Part shown: piece by piece, positions 1 through 6,812 of the stretch | Numbering within the stretch: the stretch's first letter is position 1 | Layout of the letters: the number at the start of each line of letters is the position of its first letter | Assembly (NCBI GenBank): GCA_003497225.1 | Contig: DNJQ01000137.1 | Coordinates: 1-6,883 of the forward strand | Direction of reading: 5' to 3' | Length of the DNA: 6,883 nt | DNA from: Bacillota bacterium | Lineage (GTDB): Bacteria; Bacillota_I; Bacilli_A; RFN20; CAG-288 | Notes under the pieces: generated by a model | What the model was told of the DNA's origin: nothing | The model's input: the letters and a program-made list of their open reading frames with translations, nothing else | The model's database searches: none | Made by a program: the position numbers and the translations under genes

Positions 1-13
1 TGGAGGTAGTTGA

Positions 14-2743
14 ATGGAACTAAAAAAGACATTAAATATGCCTAAAGGCAAATTTGAAATGCGAGGAAATTTGACTATTAAAGAGCCGGAATTTTTAAAA
101 AGATTTGACGCATTAGATTTGTATCACAAGTTGCTCGAAAAGAACAAAGGTAATAAACCTTTTTATCTTCATGATGGCCCACCGTATGCCAACAATGATA
201 TCCACGCTGGTCATGCATTAAATCGTATTGTTAAAGACATATATAATCGTTATAAAAACCTTAAAGGTTATTATGTTGAATTTACACCCGGATGGGACAC
301 ACACGGATTACCAATTGAAAACGCCGTCACTAAATCAGGTAAAGATCGTCGCAAAATGTCGGTTACTGATTTCCGTAAATGCTGTGAAGAATATGCTTTA
401 AAGCAAGTTGAAAAGCAAAAGGCTCAAATGAAAAGACTCGGTGTAGTCGCTGATTGGAATGAACCATATTTAACTCTTCAGCCAAAATATGAAAAGGCTC
501 AAATAGAAATTTTTGCTGATATGGCTTTAAAAGGCTACATTTATCGTGGACTTAAACCGGTTAACTGGTCATATAGTTCTGAATCTGCTTTAGCTGAAGC
601 TGAAATTGAATATCAAGATGTTGAGGCTACAACAATATATGTATCATTTAAAGTTGTTGAAGACTTTGGTCCTATAAAAGCTGGCGATGCTTTTGTAATT
701 TGGACCACAACACCTTGGACAATTCCTGCAAACTTAGCAATATGTTTGAATCCAGATCTTGAATATGGTGTTTATCAATGTGATCAAGGAAGATTAATAT
801 TCTTGACTTCTCTTTCCGAAACTTTGATTGATAAACTTGGACTTAGCAACGTTTCATTAAAATCCGTATTTAAAGGAAAGGATGTTGAAGGTGCAAGAAC
901 TAGACACCCACTTTATGACCGCGATTCAGTAATAATCGTTGGTGATCATGTTACCGATGATGCTGGTACCGGTTGTGTTCATACTGCTCCTGGTCATGGT
1001 ATGGATGACTATAAAGTCTGTCAAAAATATGGAATTCAACCATTTTGTCCCGTTGATAATCAAGGAAAAATGACAGCCGAAGCTGGGGAAAGATTAGCTG
1101 GATTATTCTATGAAGATGCTAATGAAATGGTTTTAACCATGCTTAAAGAAACTGGAGCGCTTCTACATAGTGAAAAAATTGTCCACTCTTATCCATTTGA
1201 CTGGAGAACACATAAACCTTTGATTTTCCGTGCAACTACCCAATGGTTTGCTTCATTATCAAAGTTTAAAGATCAACTATTAAAAGCTGTTGATGAAGTA
1301 GAGTTTAAACCATCATGGGGTAAAAATAGATTATACAAGATGATTGAAGGTCGTGAAGACTGGTGTATATCTCGTCAAAGAGCATGGGGTGTTCCAATTC
1401 CAATCATATACTGCGAAGATGAAACTCCAATCATCGATAAAAAAGTATTTGACCATATAGCAAATATTATTGGCGAAAAAGGTTCTTCTGCTTGGTTTGA
1501 ATTATCTGCAAAAGAACTTCTTCCAGATAATTACACTAACCCTCATTCACCGAATGGAATATTTACCAAAGAAAAAGATATCATGGATGTTTGGTTTGAT
1601 TCTGGATCTTCCTTTAAAGCTGTTGATATCAATAGATCTAGACCTTTCCCTGCTGACGTCTATCTAGAAGGAAACGATCAATATCGTGGTTGGTACAATG
1701 CTTCAATAATTTTATCTGTTGCAACAACTGGAGAAAAACCATTTAAGAAAGTTGTTACTCACGGAATGATGGTTGATGCCAATGGCGAAAAATTTTCTAA
1801 ATCTAAAGGAAATGGCGTTGATCCAAATAAGATCTGTCAACAATATGGTGCAGATATCTTTAGATTATGGACAACTTTTATCGACTTTACTCAAGAGACC
1901 AAACTTTCTGAAGAACTTATTAAAATAACATCTGATAGTTATCGTAAAATTCGTAATACAATGAAGTTTATGCTTGCTAATATCTATGATGATGAAGAAC
2001 ATTTTGCTGAAATTGATGAAAAGCAATTAGAGTTATCAATCATCGATAAGATGATATTAAATCAATTGAATTATGTTCTATCAGTTGCTGATAAAGCTTA
2101 TAACAACTTTGAATATAGTACTGTTAATTCAGTCATATCTAATTTCATTATTAATGACTTATCAGCATTCTATTTAGACATTAGTAAAGATTATCTTTAT
2201 TGTGACAAAAAGAATAGTCCTCGTAGAAAGGCTATACAATATGTCCTACTTCAATTAACAAAGAAGTTAGCCATCGTTTTAGATCCTATCTTGCCATTTA
2301 CTATGGAAGAAGTTAATGATCACTTGCCGGAAAATGTTAAAACGCCAGTATCAATTGCTCTTTCTTCCTATCCTGATACTAAATATGATGAAAAACTCTT
2401 AGGAGAATATGCTAAACTTCAACAAGTGTTATCAAAGATAAAATCAGCAATTGAAGAGAAACGTCAAACAAAAGAAATTAATTCTTCTAGCGAAGCTCAT
2501 GTCACTTATAAAGTTGAGAAAGATGAAAAAGAACTTCTTAGTAAATTAAATGAAGAAACTTTAGCTCACGCCTTAAATGTTTCTTCCTTTGCATTTGGTG
2601 ATACAAATAAAGTTGAACATCATCATGGAACTAAGTGTGATCGCTGTTGGAATTATTTTGATGAAACAGAAGAAAATGAAAACGGCGAGCATTTGTGTAA
2701 GCGTTGCTTAGAAACGGTGAAAGATGAATATAGCGAAGATTAA
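14..2743 (+). CDS. ileS: Isoleucyl-tRNA synthetase (bacterial type, zinc-binding C-terminus)
   Basis: Cytoplasmic class I aminoacyl-tRNA synthetase that joins isoleucine to tRNA-Ile and hydrolyses mischarged valine. At 909 aa it is close to the usual bacterial length. The N-terminus LNMPKGKFEMRGNL is typical of the family. DGPPYAN is at 54-60 and the HIGH signature appears as HAGH at 64-67. The CP1 editing domain includes WTTTPWTIPAN (from 230) and GTGCVHTAPGHGMDDY (318-333), with the probable editing aspartate near 331. SRQRAWG is at 453-459, DVWFDSGSS starts at 524, and the KMSKS loop is KFSKS at 593-597. The anticodon-binding region follows. A C-terminal zinc site is formed by Cys875, Cys878, Cys895 and Cys898. 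The ATG at 14 is preceded by GGAGG at 2-6 with 7-base spacing. The 3' end overlaps lspA by 20 bases. Any T-box leader would lie before the window. The gene looks complete and intact. Confidence 0.98.
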   Translation: MELKKTLNMPKGKFEMRGNLTIKEPEFLKRFDALDLYHKLLEKNKGNKPFYLHDGPPYANNDIHAGHALNRIVKDIYNRYKNLKGYYVEFTPGWDTHGLPIENAVTKSGKDRRKMSVTDFRKCCEEYALKQVEKQKAQMKRLGVVADWNEPYLTLQPKYEKAQIEIFADMALKGYIYRGLKPVNWSYSSESALAEAEIEYQDVEATTIYVSFKVVEDFGPIKAGDAFVIWTTTPWTIPANLAICLNPDLEYGVYQCDQGRLIFLTSLSETLIDKLGLSNVSLKSVFKGKDVEGARTRHPLYDRDSVIIVGDHVTDDAGTGCVHTAPGHGMDDYKVCQKYGIQPFCPVDNQGKMTAEAGERLAGLFYEDANEMVLTMLKETGALLHSEKIVHSYPFDWRTHKPLIFRATTQWFASLSKFKDQLLKAVDEVEFKPSWGKNRLYKMIEGREDWCISRQRAWGVPIPIIYCEDETPIIDKKVFDHIANIIGEKGSSAWFELSAKELLPDNYTNPHSPNGIFTKEKDIMDVWFDSGSSFKAVDINRSRPFPADVYLEGNDQYRGWYNASIILSVATTGEKPFKKVVTHGMMVDANGEKFSKSKGNGVDPNKICQQYGADIFRLWTTFIDFTQETKLSEELIKITSDSYRKIRNTMKFMLANIYDDEEHFAEIDEKQLELSIIDKMILNQLNYVLSVADKAYNNFEYSTVNSVISNFIINDLSAFYLDISKDYLYCDKKNSPRRKAIQYVLLQLTKKLAIVLDPILPFTMEEVNDHLPENVKTPVSIALSSYPDTKYDEKLLGEYAKLQQVLSKIKSAIEEKRQTKEINSSSEAHVTYKVEKDEKELLSKLNEETLAHALNVSSFAFGDTNKVEHHHGTKCDRCWNYFDETEENENGEHLCKRCLETVKDEYSED

Positions 2744-3329
2744 AAAAGGTCTAATTTGGTTTTTAAAATCTTGGCTTTGGATAATTCCACTTCTCTTCTT
2801 CTTGGATATTCTAACCAAGCAGCTTTTTGAAAAAGTCATTTTAAAAACAGACGGTAATTCTATAACAGTTATTCCGCACTTTATTTCCTTTACTTTAACA
2901 CACAATCTCGGTGCTGCGTGGGGAATATTTGCCGGAATGGACTGGCTTTTAATTACCTTTAGTGTCGTTTGTGGAATATTAATGGTTGCATTTTTAGTCT
3001 ATAAATATAAGGTTTTGCGCTTAAGCACAAAGATTGCTTTAATGTTAATGATTTCTGGAGCCTTTGGTAATCTTATTGATCGCGCCTTCTATCCAAATGG
3101 TGTTATTGATTTTATTGAATTTACTTTTATTGATTTCCCTATCTTTAATTTAGCTGATGCCTTTTTGGTTATTGGTGTAATCGTCTTGGTCATAAGTGAA
3201 ATAGTTAATGAAGTTAAAGATCACAACAAAAAAAGCAAGAATGAAAAGGCTGATGAAGATGAGGCCTTTAATAAATTTTCGGAAAATTTAAAGGAAAAAG
3301 AACAGGATAGCAAAAAGGATGAACAATAG
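2724..3329 (+). CDS. lspA: Prolipoprotein signal peptidase (signal peptidase II) with long charged tail
   Basis: Integral membrane aspartyl protease that removes the signal peptide from lipid-modified prolipoproteins. About four membrane segments are visible, near residues 10-29, 72-93, 101-117 and 140-161. Family motifs are DILTK (28-32), HNLGAAWGIF (60-69), GAFGNLIDR (112-120), GVIDFIEF (126-133) and FPIFNLADAF (138-147). The catalytic aspartates are probably Asp119 and Asp145. Most family members have about 150-170 residues. This one has 201, because residues from about 163 onward form a hydrophilic Lys/Glu/Asp-rich tail. The start lies inside ileS, 20 bases before its stop is complete, behind only a weak GGTGA (2716-2720). 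Translation is therefore probably coupled to ileS. The gene's end overlaps the next gene by 11 bases. The ileS-lspA-rluD order is common in Firmicutes. Confidence 0.96.
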   Translation: MNIAKIKKGLIWFLKSWLWIIPLLFFLDILTKQLFEKVILKTDGNSITVIPHFISFTLTHNLGAAWGIFAGMDWLLITFSVVCGILMVAFLVYKYKVLRLSTKIALMLMISGAFGNLIDRAFYPNGVIDFIEFTFIDFPIFNLADAFLVIGVIVLVISEIVNEVKDHNKKSKNEKADEDEAFNKFSENLKEKEQDSKKDEQ

Positions 3330-4239
3330 ATTCGAGTGCAATAAAGCCTCTAGATTAGATGAATTTCTCGCTGAAAATCTTTCAATATCTCGTTCCCAAG
3401 TTAAAAAAAAGATTTCTTCTAACCTTGTTTTAATTGATGGAACAATAGAAAACAAGGCCGGAAGAATCGTTAAACTAGGGCAAATTGTCGAGATTAAAGA
3501 AGATGAAGAAACTTTAAAAAAACAAAGTGAATATGATTTTTTAACTCAGCCATTTGCTGTCCTTTTTGAAGATGATGATTTATTTATTATTAATAAAAAA
3601 AGAGGTGTGGTAGTTCACCCTTCCCCTGGTCATGAAAACGATACTTTAGTTAACTATCTTATAAAGAACTATTCTTGGTGCAAATCATTGCTTGAATATG
3701 ATTCTTTGCGTCCTGGAATTGTTCACCGCATCGATAAAGACACGAGTGGTGTTTTAATAATTGCCAAAAACATTAATACTTTTAACACTTTAAAATCCAT
3801 GGTAAAAAATCACGAAATTAAACGCGATTATCTTTGCCTTGTTAAAGGTCACCCAAAACATGAAAAATTTATGATTGATGCTAATATCGATCGTGATATA
3901 AATAACCGGAAAAACATGAAGGTAGTTTCCTCTTATAAAGGAAGAAATGCTATTACTCATTTCGTTTTATCAGCAAAATATAAGACCTCTTCTTTGCTTT
4001 CCTGTTCCTTAGAGACTGGAAGAACGCATCAAATTCGTGTTCATCTTGATCACTTCGGTTATCCCATAATTGGTGATCAAGTTTATGGAAAGACAGAAAT
4101 TAATAATTTTAAAGATGGTCAGCTTTTACACGCATATAGAATTACATTAATTCATCCTACAACTAAAAAAGTTATATCTATTTATGCTCCATTAGATGAA
4201 TACTTTAAAAAAGCAATCATAACTCTATCCAAACGTTAA
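3319..4239 (+). CDS. RluD-family 23S rRNA pseudouridine synthase
   Basis: RluA/RluD-family enzyme that isomerises uridine to pseudouridine in RNA, most likely 23S rRNA. The 306-aa protein opens with an S4-type RNA-binding domain (about residues 9-60, with RLDEFLAENLSISRSQVKKK). The catalytic domain follows, starting near residue 78. The signature GIVHRIDKDTSG is at 133-144, with catalytic Asp139. LETGRTHQIRVHL (231-243) and LLHAYRI (269-275) are also typical. It corresponds in position to the pseudouridine synthase after lspA in Bacillus-type operons (often called rluD/ylyB), but the exact target uridines cannot be read from sequence. The ATG overlaps the lspA stop. AAAAAGG abuts the start codon directly, too close for a normal ribosome binding site, while AGGA at 3304-3307 is 11 bases away. 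Coupled reinitiation after lspA is likely. The TAA touches the stop of the convergent repeat-protein gene with no spacer. Confidence 0.94.
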   Translation: MNNRFECNKASRLDEFLAENLSISRSQVKKKISSNLVLIDGTIENKAGRIVKLGQIVEIKEDEETLKKQSEYDFLTQPFAVLFEDDDLFIINKKRGVVVHPSPGHENDTLVNYLIKNYSWCKSLLEYDSLRPGIVHRIDKDTSGVLIIAKNINTFNTLKSMVKNHEIKRDYLCLVKGHPKHEKFMIDANIDRDINNRKNMKVVSSYKGRNAITHFVLSAKYKTSSLLSCSLETGRTHQIRVHLDHFGYPIIGDQVYGKTEINNFKDGQLLHAYRITLIHPTTKKVISIYAPLDEYFKKAIITLSKR

Positions 4240-4243
4240 TTAA
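4236..4243. other. Shared TTAATTAA supplying both convergent stop codons
   Basis: The 8-base palindrome contains the TAA of the pseudouridine synthase gene on the + strand (4237-4239) and the TAA of the repeat-protein gene on the - strand (4242-4240). The two coding regions therefore abut with zero intergenic bases. No convincing GC-rich terminator fits between them. Confidence 0.9.
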
Positions 4244-5688
4244 AATAAAATTTTATGTGATAAGCGTTCTTTTTTTAGCATGCTACCACTTAGATCAAGA
4301 TCACGATTGTCTAAAAGGAAGGTTATTATATCTTCGCGTGTTTTCTTGTGCTCTTCTTTTAATAAGCGAGATAAACGCTCTTCTTCAATTATATCTTTAC
4401 TTACACAGTAGCCAAAATGATAACAAGCAAAGATATAAAGTGCTGCAATAGGGCTTTGGAAGACATTTTGATTTAGGTTTTCAAATCCTTCAAGAACTTT
4501 TTCCTTCCCTAAAACGCCTTTTAATGAACAAATGTCAATGATTTCCTTGCCAAAACTTGTTCCTGAGTTTTGAAGCAAGGACAGACCTTTTTTTTCATCA
4601 ATTTTCGTTGTTCCATAACCATGAATATAATAAAGACCGAGATTACACATCGCGTATTTATTCTTATACTCATTTGCAAGTTTTGAATAGATATTAAAAG
4701 CTTTATCAAATTTTTTCTGCTTCTCATAGATCATAGCTAAAAGAAAACTAGCTGATACTTCATCATACTTTAGATAAAACTTACTAAGTCTAGCTGCTTT
4801 ATCATAATGTTCATCGCTGATATGCAGTTTAATTAGTTTCTCTAAGATGACTAACCTTTGATTGAGTTCTAGTTTCATCATTAAACTATGAAAGTGTTCC
4901 GATATACCTTCATAATCGTGAGTTCTAATATAGAAGTTAACTAAGCACTTCAATGATTCAGTATTTTCTCTTTCAATACCCGAATCAAATAAGTGTTTCA
5001 TCGTAATAAAATCATTCATTTTGTAACACCATTCTCCTAATAATGCATAAGCATCTAAAATGTTTTTTCTTATTGCTAATAAAGCAAAGTCTTTTTTCTT
5101 TGATGTAAGTTCTGAAAGTCTAGCGTAACCGCGATTATCACAAATTCTCGCTGTTACAGCATTTAGACATTCATCCACTTTTATTTGGTAGTTTGTCTCA
5201 ATTAGTGAAAGATAATAATTAGCAGTCCCATACCCTTCCTTTTCAAGAAGTTTGCACCATCTTATTAATTTTTCATCATTTCCCGAATAAAGATAAAATT
5301 CAATTAAGATAATTATTGCTTCAACTCGGCTTGAAACTTTTACTAGTTTAATGAGCAATTGTTCACCTAATTTAATATTTAAAAATCCAGAATTTCTTTG
5401 ATAAAGATAAATAAGTGCAAGAATCAAATTCAAATCATAATCATTACTTTTTTCTATCATCTTAATGACTGAAAAATAATCGAACTTTTTAATATATGAT
5501 TTAATTAAGGGAATAACTAGATATTTGTTGCAATTTTTAATCGAACTATATCTTGTAATATTAAGACTTTTAATTTTAAAGTTTACAAAGTTTATTCTTC
5601 GCCGCTTTTTAAAACCATTAAAGTTCAAAGATAAAATTCTCTTTGCAATATTATATGTTTCGCTTAAAAACTTAGCGTTTAAAACCAT
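4240..5688 (-). CDS. TPR/Sel1-like repeat protein, coupled to the Spo0A-like gene
   Basis: Predicted soluble alpha-helical repeat protein of 482 aa with no recognisable enzyme motif, signal peptide or membrane segment. The best Sel1-like unit is at about residues 345-376, with YAMCNLGLYYIHGYG followed by KKGLSLLQNSG. A TPR-like unit precedes it (about 312-343, ASFLLAMIYEKQKKFDKAF). A weaker Sel1-like unit lies at about 413-446. The earlier part is rich in helix pairs of similar spacing. The first ~60 residues are basic. Such repeats usually bind other proteins; a specific role is not identifiable. ATG at 5688-5686 is preferred as start. It forms TGATG with the upstream stop and has AAGGTG (5702-5697) 8 bases upstream. 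TTG at 5691 directly before it would add one residue. The overlap implies cotranscription and translational coupling with the Spo0A-like gene. Confidence 0.82.
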   Translation of the reverse strand: MVLNAKFLSETYNIAKRILSLNFNGFKKRRRINFVNFKIKSLNITRYSSIKNCNKYLVIPLIKSYIKKFDYFSVIKMIEKSNDYDLNLILALIYLYQRNSGFLNIKLGEQLLIKLVKVSSRVEAIIILIEFYLYSGNDEKLIRWCKLLEKEGYGTANYYLSLIETNYQIKVDECLNAVTARICDNRGYARLSELTSKKKDFALLAIRKNILDAYALLGEWCYKMNDFITMKHLFDSGIERENTESLKCLVNFYIRTHDYEGISEHFHSLMMKLELNQRLVILEKLIKLHISDEHYDKAARLSKFYLKYDEVSASFLLAMIYEKQKKFDKAFNIYSKLANEYKNKYAMCNLGLYYIHGYGTTKIDEKKGLSLLQNSGTSFGKEIIDICSLKGVLGKEKVLEGFENLNQNVFQSPIAALYIFACYHFGYCVSKDIIEEERLSRLLKEEHKKTREDIITFLLDNRDLDLSGSMLKKERLSHKILF

Positions 5689-6638
5689 CAAGCCGGCACC
5701 TTATCATCATCGTCATCATCTTCCATCGCAAGCTTAACAAATAATTGATCGTTAGCTAAATCGCCATTAGTTGAAATATCGATTAAAGCATTAATTTTGT
5801 TTATCTGATTCGCGTGCTCAGCGAGAAACTTCTTGCGCTCTATACGATATTTAACCATAAGATAATCAGCAATATTTGCTACAAATTCACCATTTGTTGG
5901 ATGTCCTCTACTAATTGAATACGAATAGGAAAATATCTTTTCAACAATATCGACGTTGCTCTTTGTCCAACCAGTTTCTATAGCGTGACGCATGGATCTT
6001 TCAACTTTAGAAGATGTTGTTTTATACATTAAAGCTATAGTCGGATAGACCACCTTCGTTATTCCTAAGGTGATGCAATCAATGTTGAGAAAAGACATTT
6101 CAATCGCTCTTTTTAGAAAAGTATATCCTAATAATGAAGCAGCGATTCCTATTTCATGTAAAATGTTAGTTAAGTCTTCGTTAAAATTATCGATATCAAT
6201 ACCATCGACAATTATTTGACGTATCCACTTATCTAAAACATAACATGTGTTGCTATAGATTTTCATGTTAATAAGATGTGATAATTGTGTTTGACTTAAA
6301 GTGATACCAAAAGTCAAATCAACTCCAATCTCTTTAGTTTGAAACTCATCAGGTACTTTTTCTCCACGGCGATAAACGATAGCTTTAAATAATCTTCTTG
6401 ATGCGATAATAGATGCTGCCTGAGCATTGATAATGCGGATAATATCATGTAGTTCAGCCTTCTTGAAGCAATTCTCAATAATTACGATATCAGCTCTAAT
6501 AAAATTACTAATATTTAGCTCTAACTCCTTAGCATCATGACTTAGTCCAACAAATTGAAACAACTTCGTTCCAGCTAATTTTGATGATAGTTCCGATATC
6601 ATTCTACGGTCTTGCATGACTAGATAAAATCTTTTCAT
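5688..6638 (-). CDS. Spo0A-like transcription factor with degenerate receiver domain
   Basis: Predicted DNA-binding regulator of 316 aa. Residues about 149-264 match the Spo0A C-terminal effector domain. Shared blocks include ILHEIGIAASLLGY (159-172), GITKVVYP (192-199), the recognition helix TTSSKVERSMRHAIE (207-221) and HPTNGEFVANIADYL (246-260). Glu213, Arg214 and Arg217, contact residues in Bacillus Spo0A as I recall, are present. The N-terminus (about 1-120) still resembles a receiver: ADIVIIEN (49-56) aligns with PDVLVLDI of Bacillus Spo0A. However, the phospho-acceptor Asp is Glu55, one pocket Asp is Gln9 (Asp10 remains), and the conserved KP pair near 112 is missing. Phosphorylation by a phosphorelay is therefore unlikely. 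A ~50-residue C-terminal extension ends in six aspartates. GAGGAG (6650-6645) lies 6 bases before the ATG. The family assignment of the DNA-binding domain is firm; the regulon and any link to sporulation are not shown. Confidence 0.9.
   Translation of the reverse strand: MKRFYLVMQDRRMISELSSKLAGTKLFQFVGLSHDAKELELNISNFIRADIVIIENCFKKAELHDIIRIINAQAASIIASRRLFKAIVYRRGEKVPDEFQTKEIGVDLTFGITLSQTQLSHLINMKIYSNTCYVLDKWIRQIIVDGIDIDNFNEDLTNILHEIGIAASLLGYTFLKRAIEMSFLNIDCITLGITKVVYPTIALMYKTTSSKVERSMRHAIETGWTKSNVDIVEKIFSYSYSISRGHPTNGEFVANIADYLMVKYRIERKKFLAEHANQINKINALIDISTNGDLANDQLFVKLAMEDDDDDDKVPA
5703..5720 (-). repeat. GAY codon run encoding six aspartates
   Basis: Six consecutive Asp codons (GAT/GAC) lie near the 3' end of the Spo0A-like gene and encode residues 307-312 of its acidic tail. 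Only one of the six is GAC, so this is close to a trinucleotide microsatellite and could vary in length between strains. That variability is inference. Confidence 0.6.
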
Positions 6639-6684
6639 CTGAATCTCCTCTTTCTAGCTTGCAAAGAAAAGACTCAAACAAAAA

Positions 6685-6745
6685 GCTTTACAAATTGCCT
6701 AAAAAAAAGCAGAAGAGCTGTGTTTAAATCTCTTCTTTGTAAAGC
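6685..6745 (-). repeat. Perfect 10-bp inverted repeat framing the leader hairpin
   Basis: On the - strand, GCTTTACAAA (6745-6736) and TTTGTAAAGC (6694-6685) are exact reverse complements separated by 41 bases. The terminator-like hairpin and its U tract lie between the arms. If transcription starts at about 6745, as the promoter predicts, the first arm is the very 5' end of the RNA. The second arm is nucleotides 52-61. In a read-through transcript the arms could close a long stem that shields the 5' end. The repeat is directly visible; its RNA role is inferred. Confidence 0.7.
6701..6736 (-). terminator. Terminator-like hairpin in the leader of the Spo0A-like gene (possible attenuator)
   Basis: Read on the - strand, AGAAGAG (6736-6730) pairs perfectly with CTCTTCT (6717-6711) across a 12-base loop. 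GC and then eight T residues (6708-6701) follow, an intrinsic-terminator layout. The stem is only 7 bp with three G-C pairs, so strength would be moderate. It lies downstream of the best promoter and upstream of the Spo0A-like ATG. That placement fits leader attenuation better than simple termination of the upstream gene, although the latter remains possible if the promoter call is wrong. Confidence 0.55.
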
Positions 6746-6751
6746 AACCAA

Positions 6752-6781
6752 ATTATAAAACATGTCTAGTGGAAAAGTAAA
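6752..6781 (-). promoter_or_regulatory. Sigma-A-type promoter for the Spo0A-like/repeat-protein operon
   Basis: On the - strand, TTTACT (6781-6776, 4 of 6 to TTGACA) and a perfect TATAAT (6757-6752) are separated by 18 bases. A TG lies three bases before the -10 hexamer. The predicted start is near 6745, giving a leader of about 107 bases before the ATG. No comparable -10 hexamer was seen between the hairpin and the gene. No sigma-H-like signal was recognised. Confidence 0.65.
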
Positions 6782-6812
6782 TATTTTTTTTATAATTGGC
6801 AAATTTTGATAG

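Noticed and set aside
1470..1667. A 65-codon open frame on the + strand inside ileS.
   Set aside because: It lies wholly inside the intact ileS frame, has no family resemblance, and reads as an out-of-frame shadow.
14..2743. Possible Mycoplasma-type genetic code, considered because of the AT-rich DNA and compact operon.
   Set aside because: Tryptophan positions in conserved IleRS motifs are TGG, and the Spo0A-like gene ends in TGA just where the next gene begins. The standard code fits.
4232..4276. Possible + strand terminator: AACG (4232-4235) with CGTT (4265-4268) enclosing an AT-only palindrome, followed by C and T7.
   Set aside because: The outer stem is only 4 bp and the inner stem has no G-C pairs. 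The T run is explained by Lys codons of the opposing gene. It is too weak to list as a terminator.
5525..5737. A 70-codon open frame on the + strand opposite the start of the repeat-protein gene and the end of the Spo0A-like gene.
   Set aside because: It is antisense to two better supported genes, and its His run is only the complement of the Asp codon run.
6204..6210. A second 0A-like heptamer (ATCGACA, 6 of 7) inside the Spo0A-like gene, and another (TGTCGAG) near 3486 inside the pseudouridine synthase gene.
   Set aside because: Both are one-mismatch matches inside coding sequence and away from any promoter. This frequency is expected by chance.
6791..6801. A TATAAT on the + strand (6791-6796), and on the - strand TTGCCA (6801-6796) as an alternative -35.
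   Set aside because: The + strand hexamer has no -35 at proper spacing and no gene downstream. The - strand TTGCCA is followed at 17 bp only by a poor TACTTT, weaker than the TTTACT/TATAAT pair.
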